From the NCBI GenBank assembly GCA_001873075.1, contig MNYL01000176.1:1-9123 (forward strand): a stretch of 9,123 bases of DNA. The letters are read 5' to 3'. Below the pieces are notes generated by a model that did not search any database, was not told the DNA's origin, and worked only from the letters and a program-made list of their open reading frames with translations. Below are positions 1 to 6,205 of the stretch, in pieces (the first letter of the stretch is position 1; each line of letters begins with the position of its first letter). Position numbers and translations under genes: made by a program. The DNA comes from Fibrobacteres bacterium CG2_30_45_31. Lineage in GTDB: Bacteria > Fibrobacterota > Fibrobacteria > Fibrobacterales > Fibrobacteraceae.

Positions 1-1829
1 GTCCCGGCGGAAAGACTCTCCGTCTCCCCCTCCACGGTCTGGTACGTGGTCCAGGAGCCCGTATTGGGCAATGTTACCGTCGAGGTGATCGCCTTTCCGT
101 CAAGTTCCAGATGGAAGCTTCCGGCGTCCCCTCCAGAGGCGACTCGGGCCTGGAATGGTTGAATCCCTGCACTGGTGACCTCCACTGTGTACTCGGTCCA
201 TTCCCCGGCGACAAGCCAACCTAGGACATAGGAGGCGCCCGCATCGGCGGTGTCAATATCGACGTCATCCTCTCGATAGACGTTTCCAGAGTTGCCGCTC
301 TCACTGTCATAGTAGGCGACATTTTCCCCGCCATTGTCATAGTTCTCCGTCTGCACTGTCCCCGGAATGGTCGCTGCCGAGCTATACGCAGTCTGCGGCA
401 CGGAGGATGAACTTGATGTTGGGGAAGAAGTTCCACCCTCTCCGACAAAACGCCACCAGTTGAGATTGAAGAGGTAGCCACTGCCTCCGGTGAAGACCAA
501 GTAAAGATCATGGACCTCCGAGGCTCCCGTGACGTCACAGGATATGGTCGTCCAAGTCTGCCAGCCGCCCGTGCCCGCTACCGCGCACGTTCCAATCAAC
601 GTGCCCGTTTTGCTGTCCAGACGCAGCTCAATTTTCCCCCCGGATGTATTCGAAGCCACTCGAGCACTGAAGGATGTCGCACCCGTGCCGAAATCAGCAC
701 CCTTGATCTTGATGTATTCTCCGTTTTCGATGTCCCCGAGGTTCATTCCACCTTCCGAGCAAGTCTCGGTTTTCACGCCCTCTGACCAGGCCATAGTTTC
801 ACCTTCAATCTGGACGTAGGGATCCAAGGTTCCCACTTGGGCAACTCCCACACTTGAGGGCATGCCGCTTCCCCAAAAGGGGACTGTTTTGATGGTTCCA
901 TCGGGGTTGTAGTTCATTTCGGCAAGACAGATGGACCGCCGCTCCCGTGGGGTATTCGGGTCGAGGGCTTTCGTCCTCGCGTAATTGAAGCCGAACACAT
1001 AAGACTTCCCGTTGAAATCGATGATGCCGGGATGGTTGCCGTTGGAGAGGCTGTTCCTGTCCATGATGGATCCCTTGTGCGTCCACGGTCCGGTGGGTTT
1101 GCTAGCCATCGCATACCCGATTCCTTCGGCACAGCATTTCGAGGCGAAAGCCAAGTAGTAGTAGTCGCCGTGCTTGTAGAACCAGGGCCCTTCCTGGTAG
1201 TTATCGTTTTCATTCGTGGAGCTTGTGAGACGGGGGATCATCGTGACACCGCCGGAGTATGAAATCATGTCGGGGTTGAGCTTCACATAGTAGGCATCGG
1301 GATTCCCAAAGTAGAGGTAAGCCTGCCCATCGGAGTCGATGTAAACCGTGGGATCGATGTCCACCCACGGGTCGGCGCTGACCAACGCCTTGCCGATCGG
1401 ATCCTTGAAGGGGCCATAGGGACTGTCGGAGACCAGCACACCGATGCCTTTGCCGTGGAGGGGGGCGTAGAAGTAGAACTTGCCGTTGCGTTGGATCACC
1501 TGGGGAGCCCATGCGCCGTTGTTATCCGAGGGGCCCCAAGTGAAATCCGCAAGCGAGGCGACGGTGCCTCGATCCTGCCAGTTCACCATATCGGTGGACG
1601 TGTAGAGCATCCAGTTTTTCATGATAAACTTTCCGGACCCGGTAGCCTCATCCTCGTCGTGGCTGGTATAAAGAAAGACCGTGTCGTTCCAAACCATGGG
1701 CGCGGGATCAGCGGTGAATTTTGTTTGGATGATCGGGTTTTCGGCGAGCAAGGGGCCCGCAAACAGGAGAGAAAGAACTCCTAGGATCGACCACATCCTG
1801 GCCATTCTCTTCAACTTCATGCTTTTCAT
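1..1829 (-). CDS. Secreted GH43 arabinofuranosidase/xylosidase with two CBM6 modules (C-terminus cut by window edge)
   Basis: The minus-strand frame is open for 609 codons from ATG at 1829 and leaves the window without a stop. GGAGG (plus-strand 1835-1839) lies 5 nt upstream and supports this start. Residues 1-29 form a signal peptide (KSMKLKR basic end, hydrophobic core, cleavage near LLA|EN). A five-bladed-propeller GH43 domain follows at about 30-335. Its three acidic residues are visible: D41 in ADPAP (general base), D159 in DIDPTVYID (pKa modulator) and E213 in QEGPW (general acid). A CBM6 begins at LDPYVQIEGE (about 345-475). After a Ser/Thr-rich linker (SSPTSSSSS), a second CBM6 starts at IPGTVQTENYD and is cut by the edge. 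In this family the reaction is exo-removal of arabinofuranose or xylose from arabinoxylan; the NPIIQ...TSHDED start resembles arabinoxylan arabinofuranohydrolases, but subfamily and substrate are inference. It is transcribed divergently from the other genes and is visibly more GC-rich. A C-terminal sorting domain may lie outside the window. Confidence 0.93.
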   Translation of the reverse strand, partial: MKSMKLKRMARMWSILGVLSLLFAGPLLAENPIIQTKFTADPAPMVWNDTVFLYTSHDEDEATGSGKFIMKNWMLYTSTDMVNWQDRGTVASLADFTWGPSDNNGAWAPQVIQRNGKFYFYAPLHGKGIGVLVSDSPYGPFKDPIGKALVSADPWVDIDPTVYIDSDGQAYLYFGNPDAYYVKLNPDMISYSGGVTMIPRLTSSTNENDNYQEGPWFYKHGDYYYLAFASKCCAEGIGYAMASKPTGPWTHKGSIMDRNSLSNGNHPGIIDFNGKSYVFGFNYARTKALDPNTPRERRSICLAEMNYNPDGTIKTVPFWGSGMPSSVGVAQVGTLDPYVQIEGETMAWSEGVKTETCSEGGMNLGDIENGEYIKIKGADFGTGATSFSARVASNTSGGKIELRLDSKTGTLIGTCAVAGTGGWQTWTTISCDVTGASEVHDLYLVFTGGSGYLFNLNWWRFVGEGGTSSPTSSSSSVPQTAYSSAATIPGTVQTENYDNGGENVAYYDSESGNSGNVYREDDVDIDTADAGASYVLGWLVAGEWTEYTVEVTSAGIQPFQARVASGGDAGSFHLELDGKAITSTVTLPNTGSWTTYQTVEGETESLSAG

Positions 1830-1873
1830 GTGATCCTCCGGTACATTGGACACCACCTAGTTCAGTGCCGACA

Positions 1874-1895
1874 TTTTGTAGTTATTTTGTAGTTA
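1874..1895 (-). promoter_or_regulatory. Tandem 11-bp direct repeat upstream of the GH43 gene
   Basis: Two perfect adjacent copies of TTTTGTAGTTA (plus strand; TAACTACAAAA on the gene strand) occupy 1874-1884 and 1885-1895, 45 to 66 bp upstream of the GH43 start codon. The 11-bp period is about one helical turn, which places both copies on the same DNA face, as in binding sites of OmpR/PhoB-type response regulators. A role as an operator is inference. Chance repetition in AT-rich DNA is the main alternative. Confidence 0.4.
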
Positions 1896-2027
1896 ATTGA
1901 CAGGTAAGCCCATAACGGCTTTTTTTTACTTTTTAGATAACTCATTTTTATTTAATTACCTAACCACAGCTCAAATTTCAAATACACTCCAACGGAAAAT
2001 ATTCCCATTGCGTCACGAAGGAATAAA

Positions 2028-2398
2028 ATCGTATTTTTTTTTCTTGTCTATTTATCCACAGCATTAGCAAATAGGGCTCGACGAAGTCTAGCACGAAGTG
2101 CAACACCACAATTAACTATCTGGTGTTTGAATGGGAAAATCCTCAATCACCATGGCATCAGCCCCTATGGGTCTATAGAGCCTTATTATGGACAAATTAT
2201 CAATGAAGCTTTTCTTTATTCAGCGAACACATGGGAATCCCCTATATATCTTTCGGGATATGTAGAAAGCACTGAAAAATCTTGGATAGGGATGATTTGC
2301 TTGATAGTTATTCTCCTAATTTAATGGTTGAAAAAGTGATACATCGTGAGATAAATTCATTCAATACCAGTAAGATTCCTGCATTTTTTTGTGCATAA
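2028..2398 (+). pseudogene. Possible decayed gene for a small secreted protein (no start codon, frameshift)
   Basis: The frame containing 2028 is open from 1956 to 2321, about 122 codons, which is long for such AT-rich DNA. It reads as a signal-peptide-like stretch: basic SRRNK, then IVFFFLVYLS, then the cleavage-like TALA|NR. No ATG, GTG or TTG lies near its start. A GAAGGA ribosome site at 2017-2022 stands 5 nt before ATC at 2028, which suggests a lost ATG. At 2275-2279 a run of five A follows GTAGAAAGCACTG. Adding one A would join the upstream frame to a second open stretch reading ILDRDDLLDSYSPNLMVEK and onward, ending at TAA 2396-2398. No family is recognised. It could equally be chance open frames, so confidence is low. 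Confidence 0.25.
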
Positions 2399-2410
2399 AA
2401 AATCGATTTT
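2399..2410. repeat. 12-bp perfect palindrome before the first esterase
   Basis: AAAATCGATTTT is a perfect palindrome ending 4 bp before the ribosome binding site of the first esterase. It could be an operator or a short RNA hairpin near the translation start. AT-rich palindromes of this size arise easily by chance. Confidence 0.3.
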
Positions 2411-2426
2411 CTCCAAGGAGAACAAT

Positions 2427-4043
2427 ATGTTAAAAGGGATGAAATATTTAATGCTGATTTTGCTGTTAGCAGCAGGGTCTGTGTTTGCAGCAACCTCGTG
2501 GACTCTGAATGTGGGATCGAGGAACGCAGTTATCTATGCACCCGATAAACGGGACAATCCGGCTCTGGTTATTTCCATGCACGGTATTGGTGGTGGCACT
2601 TGGTGGACTCCGGGGGCGATGAAATTCGAAGCACTTGCAGACACTGCAAATTTTGTCGTGGCGTATCCAGCGGGTGAAAATTCCTCATGGGATCTTGGTG
2701 GGGACAAGGATGTAAATTTCATCCTTGCCATCATTGATTCCATGTATAACCGCTACCAGATCGATCGTAACCGCGTTTACGCCTCTGGCTTTTCTATGGG
2801 CGGTATGATGAGTTGGTGGTTGTCCTGTAAGATTCCAGACAAGATTGCGGCCATTGTTCCCGGTGATGGTTATCCGCTGGGTGGAATGTCAGGATGCTCG
2901 GAAGTCCGTCATGTACCAGCACTCCAAATCCATGGTACTGCCGATGACTTTGTTTCCTACAGTGGCTTTGTCGGGAGCTTTATGCCTGCGCAGAGGACTC
3001 GTTACGGTTGTCCTTCGACACCTGTTAAAACCTCACCTTATCCCGTTGGTGTGAACGGACGCAACGCCTCACAGTTGGCTCAGACTTCCAAGTCCTTTAT
3101 GGAGTATTATGGACCCTGTGAAAAGGACGGCCTCACGAGCGAATTGGCATTACTTTCTGTCGATGGTATGATCCACGACTGGGCGACTCCTGATAAGCTG
3201 AATGCGAATGATGATACCAATTACAAGGGGAAGCCATTCGATGTCAATGGCACTTGGGAAGCCTGGAATTTTATGAAGACCCACAGTCTGGACGGAGAAA
3301 TTGTAACGATCCCTGCACACAGAGATTCAGTGTACAATGGAAGTTTTGCTGACGGAACCGCAGGATGGAAACTCAATGTCTGGGACGGTGGAGCCACCGG
3401 AAGTGTAGTCAATGAAGAATACCAAGTTAAAATTGATAGTATTGGAACCTCAAATTACCAGATCCAGCTCATTCAAGTAGGTCTCATTTTAGAGCAAGGC
3501 AAATACTATGAGGTAAATTTTGATGCCTATTCCACCTCAAACAGAACTCTTGAAGTGAATGTGGAAAAGGATACAGATCCTTGGACGAGCTATCTACAGA
3601 ATCTCCAGAACGTTGATCTGACAACTTCCAAAACAACCCATACATTTACTTTCGCCATGGAACAACCCACGGATTCCAATGGACGTCTGAGTTTTAATTT
3701 TGGTGCCTCGACCCAAACCGTTTTCCTAGACAATATCTCAATTAAAACTGTCGAGAAGCCCACTGCAATCTCCTGGATCAATAATTCCAAAGATGTCATT
3801 GCGGTTCAATGCGACAATTCATTGCTGAAGATGGAATTCAAGGCCCCCCAGAGCAAAAAAATATCGTTCAATATTTTTGACCTGAAGGGAAACCAGATGA
3901 GAGCGAATGTTTCGCAAATAGGGCAGGGAGAAATTCAGTCATGGGTCTCCGATCTTTCACAGATGCCAAGAGGAATATACATCGTTCAAATCAATGCAAA
4001 TGGTAAAGCGATCTACCGATCCAAAATTTTGAATGCAAACTGA
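2427..4043 (+). CDS. Secreted CE1/PHB-depolymerase-like carbohydrate esterase with CBM4_9-like module and C-terminal sorting-type domain
   Basis: The product is 538 aa. ATG 2427 is preferred over an in-frame ATG at 2391 because AAGGAG (2415-2420) lies 6 nt upstream and the signal peptide starts here (MLKGMKYLMLILLL, cleavage near VFA|AT, about residue 21). Residues 30-285 are an alpha/beta-hydrolase of the LpqC/feruloyl-esterase type: oxyanion-side HGIGGG, nucleophile S123 in GFSMGG, acid D173 in HGTAD, and H250 in DGMIHD. Residues 304-442 (NGSFADGTAGW to LDNISI) match the CBM4_9 sandwich pattern. Residues 461-538 (FNIFDLKGNQM, PRGIYIVQIN, final KILNAN) resemble the beta-rich C-terminal sorting domains of type IX-style secretion. 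Feruloyl or acetyl ester removal from xylan is inferred from family and context; exact substrate is unknown. The gene ends TGA-TAA-TGA in frame and is followed by its own terminator. A damaged tandem copy lies downstream. Confidence 0.92.
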   Translation: MLKGMKYLMLILLLAAGSVFAATSWTLNVGSRNAVIYAPDKRDNPALVISMHGIGGGTWWTPGAMKFEALADTANFVVAYPAGENSSWDLGGDKDVNFILAIIDSMYNRYQIDRNRVYASGFSMGGMMSWWLSCKIPDKIAAIVPGDGYPLGGMSGCSEVRHVPALQIHGTADDFVSYSGFVGSFMPAQRTRYGCPSTPVKTSPYPVGVNGRNASQLAQTSKSFMEYYGPCEKDGLTSELALLSVDGMIHDWATPDKLNANDDTNYKGKPFDVNGTWEAWNFMKTHSLDGEIVTIPAHRDSVYNGSFADGTAGWKLNVWDGGATGSVVNEEYQVKIDSIGTSNYQIQLIQVGLILEQGKYYEVNFDAYSTSNRTLEVNVEKDTDPWTSYLQNLQNVDLTTSKTTHTFTFAMEQPTDSNGRLSFNFGASTQTVFLDNISIKTVEKPTAISWINNSKDVIAVQCDNSLLKMEFKAPQSKKISFNIFDLKGNQMRANVSQIGQGEIQSWVSDLSQMPRGIYIVQINANGKAIYRSKILNAN

Positions 4044-4056
4044 TAATGACGACCGA

Positions 4057-4091
4057 TTTACAGAGAAGAACAGGGCGGTAGTCTTCGTAAA
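4057..4091 (+). other. 3'-UTR hairpin shared by both esterase copies
   Basis: TTTAC (4057-4061) and GAAGA (4065-4069) can pair with TCTTCGTAAA (4082-4091), leaving AGA as a bulge. The same hairpin, without the bulge, lies at 5993-6030 after the second copy. It may stabilise mRNA 3' ends or simply be inherited with the duplication. Confidence 0.45.
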
Positions 4092-4116
4092 TTTATCAAG
4101 TATTTAAAATTTTCTT

Positions 4117-4144
4117 CCCCATCCGAAGAGATCTGACGATGGGG
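4117..4144 (+). other. Inverted repeat CCCCATC/GATGGGG before the terminator
   Basis: Perfect 7-bp arms CCCCATC (4117-4123) and GATGGGG (4138-4144) enclose 14 nt, just ahead of the terminator hairpin. No T-run follows, so it is not itself a classical terminator. The second esterase copy has no equivalent at the matching place. Confidence 0.4.
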
Positions 4145-4150
4145 ATCTAG

Positions 4151-4179
4151 AAAATCCTGGCTCCGGTCGGGATTTTTTT
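4151..4179 (+). terminator. Rho-independent terminator of the first esterase
   Basis: AAAATCCTG (4151-4159) pairs with CGGGATTTT (4168-4176), with one T-G wobble and an 8-nt loop, and the hairpin runs into seven T (4173-4179). It ends transcription about 110 bp after the stop codon and separates the two esterase copies into different units. Confidence 0.75.
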
Positions 4180-4194
4180 GTTTTATCCTTCCTC

Positions 4195-4209
4195 TTGACA
4201 TATTGTCCA
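4195..4209. promoter_or_regulatory. Operator-like inverted repeat, site A (second esterase)
   Basis: TTGACA-TAT-TGTCCA has 6-bp arms with one mismatch and a 3-bp spacer. The first arm looks like a -35 box but no -10 box follows at 16-18 bp. The same 15 bp occur at site B (6102-6116) and a related palindrome at site C (8351-8365). In each case TAAATTT or TAATTTA begins exactly 57 bp downstream of the first base (here 4252). A transcription-factor site is inferred. Confidence 0.5.
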
Positions 4210-4221
4210 TACTGTTTCCTT

Positions 4222-4251
4222 CGCCACCTGCTTTCGAAGGGCTTGGTGGCG
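4222..4251 (+). other. Leader inverted repeat upstream of the second esterase
   Basis: CGCCACC (4222-4228) and GGTGGCG (4245-4251) are perfect 7-bp arms around a 16-nt loop containing CTTTCGA. The aligned GH30 leader has a different stem at the same place (6135-6156) with the same CTTTCGA-type loop start. Confidence 0.45.
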
Positions 4252-4371
4252 TAAATTTATACAGTAAAAGATTTGTTTTTACCCTCCAGAACTCAAAACT
4301 CTTGGTTGGTGAATAAATCAGTTTTGTCGGAAGTGACCATTTCTTGGTTGTGGTTTGGAAGGAGGTTATGA

Positions 4372-5979
4372 ATGAATCTTGGCATGAAAGTCCTGATAGC
4401 GTCGTGTTTACTGGGGAATCTATCTTTCTCTGGGACACAGTTTGACTTAAAAATAGGGAATCGCAAAGCGATTATCTACGCTCCAGACAAACGCGATAAA
4501 CCAGCCTTGGTTATATCCATGCATGGCGTTGGTATTCCGGCCAGTTGGAACCAGGGCATGATGAAATTCGAAGTACTTGCAGACACCGCAAATTTTGTCG
4601 TAGCCTATCCAGAAGGCGAAAACTTATCATGGGATTTGAGTTCCGATAAGGATCTGAACTTTATTCTTGCCATCATTGATTCGATGGACAATCGCTATCA
4701 GATCAACAGGAACCGCGTGTACGCATCTGGCTTTTCTATGGGGGCTATGATGAGCTGGTATTTGTCCTGTAAAATTCCAGACAAAATTGCAGCCATTGTT
4801 CCTGGGGATGGTTATCCATTATCTGGCCTTTCAGGATGCTCGGAAGTACGGCATGTTCCTGTACTCCAGATTTATGGAACGGCAGATAGCTATTACGGAA
4901 AATTTCTGAGCGATTTCCTTCCGAGTCAAATTGAGCGTTACGGTTGCGCCACAACTCCGGTTAAAACCAAGCCTTACCCGGTCGAAGTGAATGGACGTAA
5001 CGCTTTGCAATTGGCGCAAACATCAAAATCATATAAGGATGACTATGGCCCTTGTGAAAAGAACGGTCTCAAGAGCGAACTGATCGAAATTACGGTGGAT
5101 GGCATGGTTCACGACTGAGCCACTCCTGATAAATTGAATGCGAATGATGATACCAACTACAAGGGGAAGCCTTTTGATGTCAACGGAACCTGGGAAGCGT
5201 GGAATTTTATGAATGCCCACAGTCTGGACGGAGAAATTGTAACGATCCCTGCACACAGAGATTCAGTCTACAATGGAAGTTTTGCTGACGGAACATCAGG
5301 ATGGACACTCAATGTGTGGCACGGTGGAGCGACCGGAAGTGTAGTGAATGGAGAATATCAGGTCAAGATTGATAGTATTGGAGAGTCAAATTACCAGATC
5401 CAACTTATTCAAGCGGGACTTATTCTGGAACAGGGCAAATATTATGAAGTAAGTTTCGATGTTTATGCCGCGTCCGGCAGAACGCTCGAAGTGAATGTGG
5501 AAAAGGATACAGATCCTTGGACCAGCTATTTAGAAGATCTCCAAAACTTCGACCTGACAACTTCCAAAACAACCCGTACCTTTACTTTCGCCATGGAACA
5601 ACCCACAGATTCCAACGGACGTCTGAGTTTTAACTTGGGTGCCTCCACCCAGACGGTTTTCCTCGACAATATCTCTATTAAATCCGTCACTAAGCCAACC
5701 GCTATTTCCTGGATCAATAATTCAAAGGATGTCATTGCCATTCGATGCGACAATTCATTGCTGAAGATGGATTTCAAGGCCCCCCAGAGCAAAAAAATAT
5801 CGTTCAATATTTTTGACCTGAAGGGAAACCAGATGAGAGCAAGTGTTTCGCAAATAGGGCAAGGAGAAATTCAGTCATGGGTCTCCGATCTTTCACAGAT
5901 GCCAAGAGGAATATATATCGTTCAAATCAATGCAAATGGTAAAGCAATCTACCGATCCAAAATTTTGAATGCAAACTGA
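4372..5979 (+). pseudogene. Second CE1-like esterase copy, interrupted by in-frame TGA
   Basis: This is a tandem paralogue of the esterase at 2427-4043. ATG 4372 is chosen because AAGGAGG (4359-4365) lies 6 nt upstream and a signal peptide follows (MNLGMKVLIASCLLG, cleavage near SFS|GT). Catalytic residues are all present: S122 in GFSMGA, D172 in YGTAD (the usual His of HGTAD is Tyr), and H247 in DGMVHD. Codon 249 is TGA (5116-5118) where the first copy has TGG (Trp252). The frame then continues without other stops through the CBM4_9-like module and the sorting-type domain to TGA 5977-5979, which is followed in frame by TAA and TGA. As read, a 248-aa product would lack the last part of the hydrolase fold, the CBM and the sorting domain. 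A recent nonsense mutation is most likely; sequencing error, readthrough or TGA-as-Trp are alternatives. The truncated fragment could still be expressed. Confidence 0.85.
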
Positions 5980-5992
5980 TAATGACGAGTGA

Positions 5993-6030
5993 TTTACGAA
6001 GAAAAAAGGATTATCTATAATCTTCGTGAA
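5993..6030 (+). other. 3'-UTR hairpin after the second esterase copy
   Basis: TTTACGAAGA (5993-6002) pairs with TCTTCGTGAA (6021-6030) over 10 bp including one G-T wobble, around an 18-nt loop. It corresponds to the hairpin at 4057-4091. Confidence 0.45.
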
Positions 6031-6057
6031 TGGGCCCGGTATATGAATAAATCATTG

Positions 6058-6090
6058 AATCCCAACTTCGGTTGGGATTTTCTTTTTTTT
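6058..6090 (+). terminator. Rho-independent terminator of the second esterase
   Basis: AATCCCAAC (6058-6066) and GTTGGGATT (6071-6079) form a perfect 9-bp stem closed by a stable TTCG tetraloop (6067-6070). A T-rich tract to 6090 follows. This is a textbook intrinsic terminator. Confidence 0.9.
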
Positions 6091-6101
6091 CTGTCTTCCC
6101 C

Positions 6102-6116
6102 TTGACATATTGTCCA
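6102..6116. promoter_or_regulatory. Operator-like inverted repeat, site B (GH30)
   Basis: TTGACA-TAT-TGTCCA is identical to site A, including flanking bases (CTTGACATATTGTCCATA, 18 bp, in both). TAAATTTG begins 57 bp downstream of its first base, at 6159. The GH30 start codon is about 90 bp downstream of the repeat. Confidence 0.5.
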
Positions 6117-6134
6117 TATTTTTTCGTTTTCCAA

Positions 6135-6156
6135 CCGCTTTCGATCTGGTCAGCGG
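6135..6156 (+). other. Leader inverted repeat upstream of GH30
   Basis: CCGCT (6135-6139) and AGCGG (6152-6156) are 5-bp perfect arms around a 12-nt loop. The position matches the leader hairpin at 4222-4251, but the stem sequence differs. Confidence 0.35.
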
Positions 6157-6205
6157 GGTAAATTTGTGCGATGAGGGCTTTGCCTTTATTATGGAGATTT
6201 TTCCA

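Larger units (their letters stand above)
1830..2426. other. AT-rich divergent intergenic region
   Basis: This gap of about 600 bp separates the minus-strand GH43 from the first esterase and should carry the promoters of both. It contains the 11-bp tandem repeat at 1874-1895, a possible decayed gene at about 2028-2398 and a palindrome at 2399-2410. A short AAGCC/GGCTT hairpin with a T-run at 1906-1927 is terminator-like on the plus strand but follows no plus-strand gene. No canonical TTGACA/TATAAT promoter pair was found. The 15-bp inverted repeat found upstream of three other genes has only a weak look-alike here (TTGTCT-ATT-TATCCA at 2044-2058). Confidence 0.7.
2427..5985 (+). repeat. Tandem gene duplication of the esterase (2427-4049 and 4372-5985)
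   Basis: The two genes align nearly end to end. From the catalytic His codon to the stop they keep a constant offset of 1936 bp. The catalytic halves are roughly three-quarters identical in protein. Over the last 233 bp (3811-4043 against 5747-5979) I count only 6 differences. Similarity continues past the stops (TGATAATGACGA in both). Confidence 0.9.

Noticed and set aside
1906..1927. AAGCC/GGCTT hairpin with a T-run, terminator-like on the plus strand
   Set aside because: The stem is only 5 bp and no plus-strand gene ends upstream of it, so it has nothing evident to terminate.
2044..2058. Possible fourth copy of the operator-like repeat (TTGTCT-ATT-TATCCA)
   Set aside because: Only the right arm fits, the arms do not pair well, and it lies far from the start of either flanking gene.
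4195..4223. TTGACA at 4195 and 6102 as a sigma-70 -35 box
   Set aside because: No TATAAT-like hexamer lies 16-18 bp downstream at either site. The palindrome and the fixed distance to TAnnTTT explain the sequence better.
4058..4438. Minus-strand open frame of 126 codons between the esterases
   Set aside because: It spans the terminator, the operator-like repeat and the start of the second esterase. Its translation is low-complexity with no motif.
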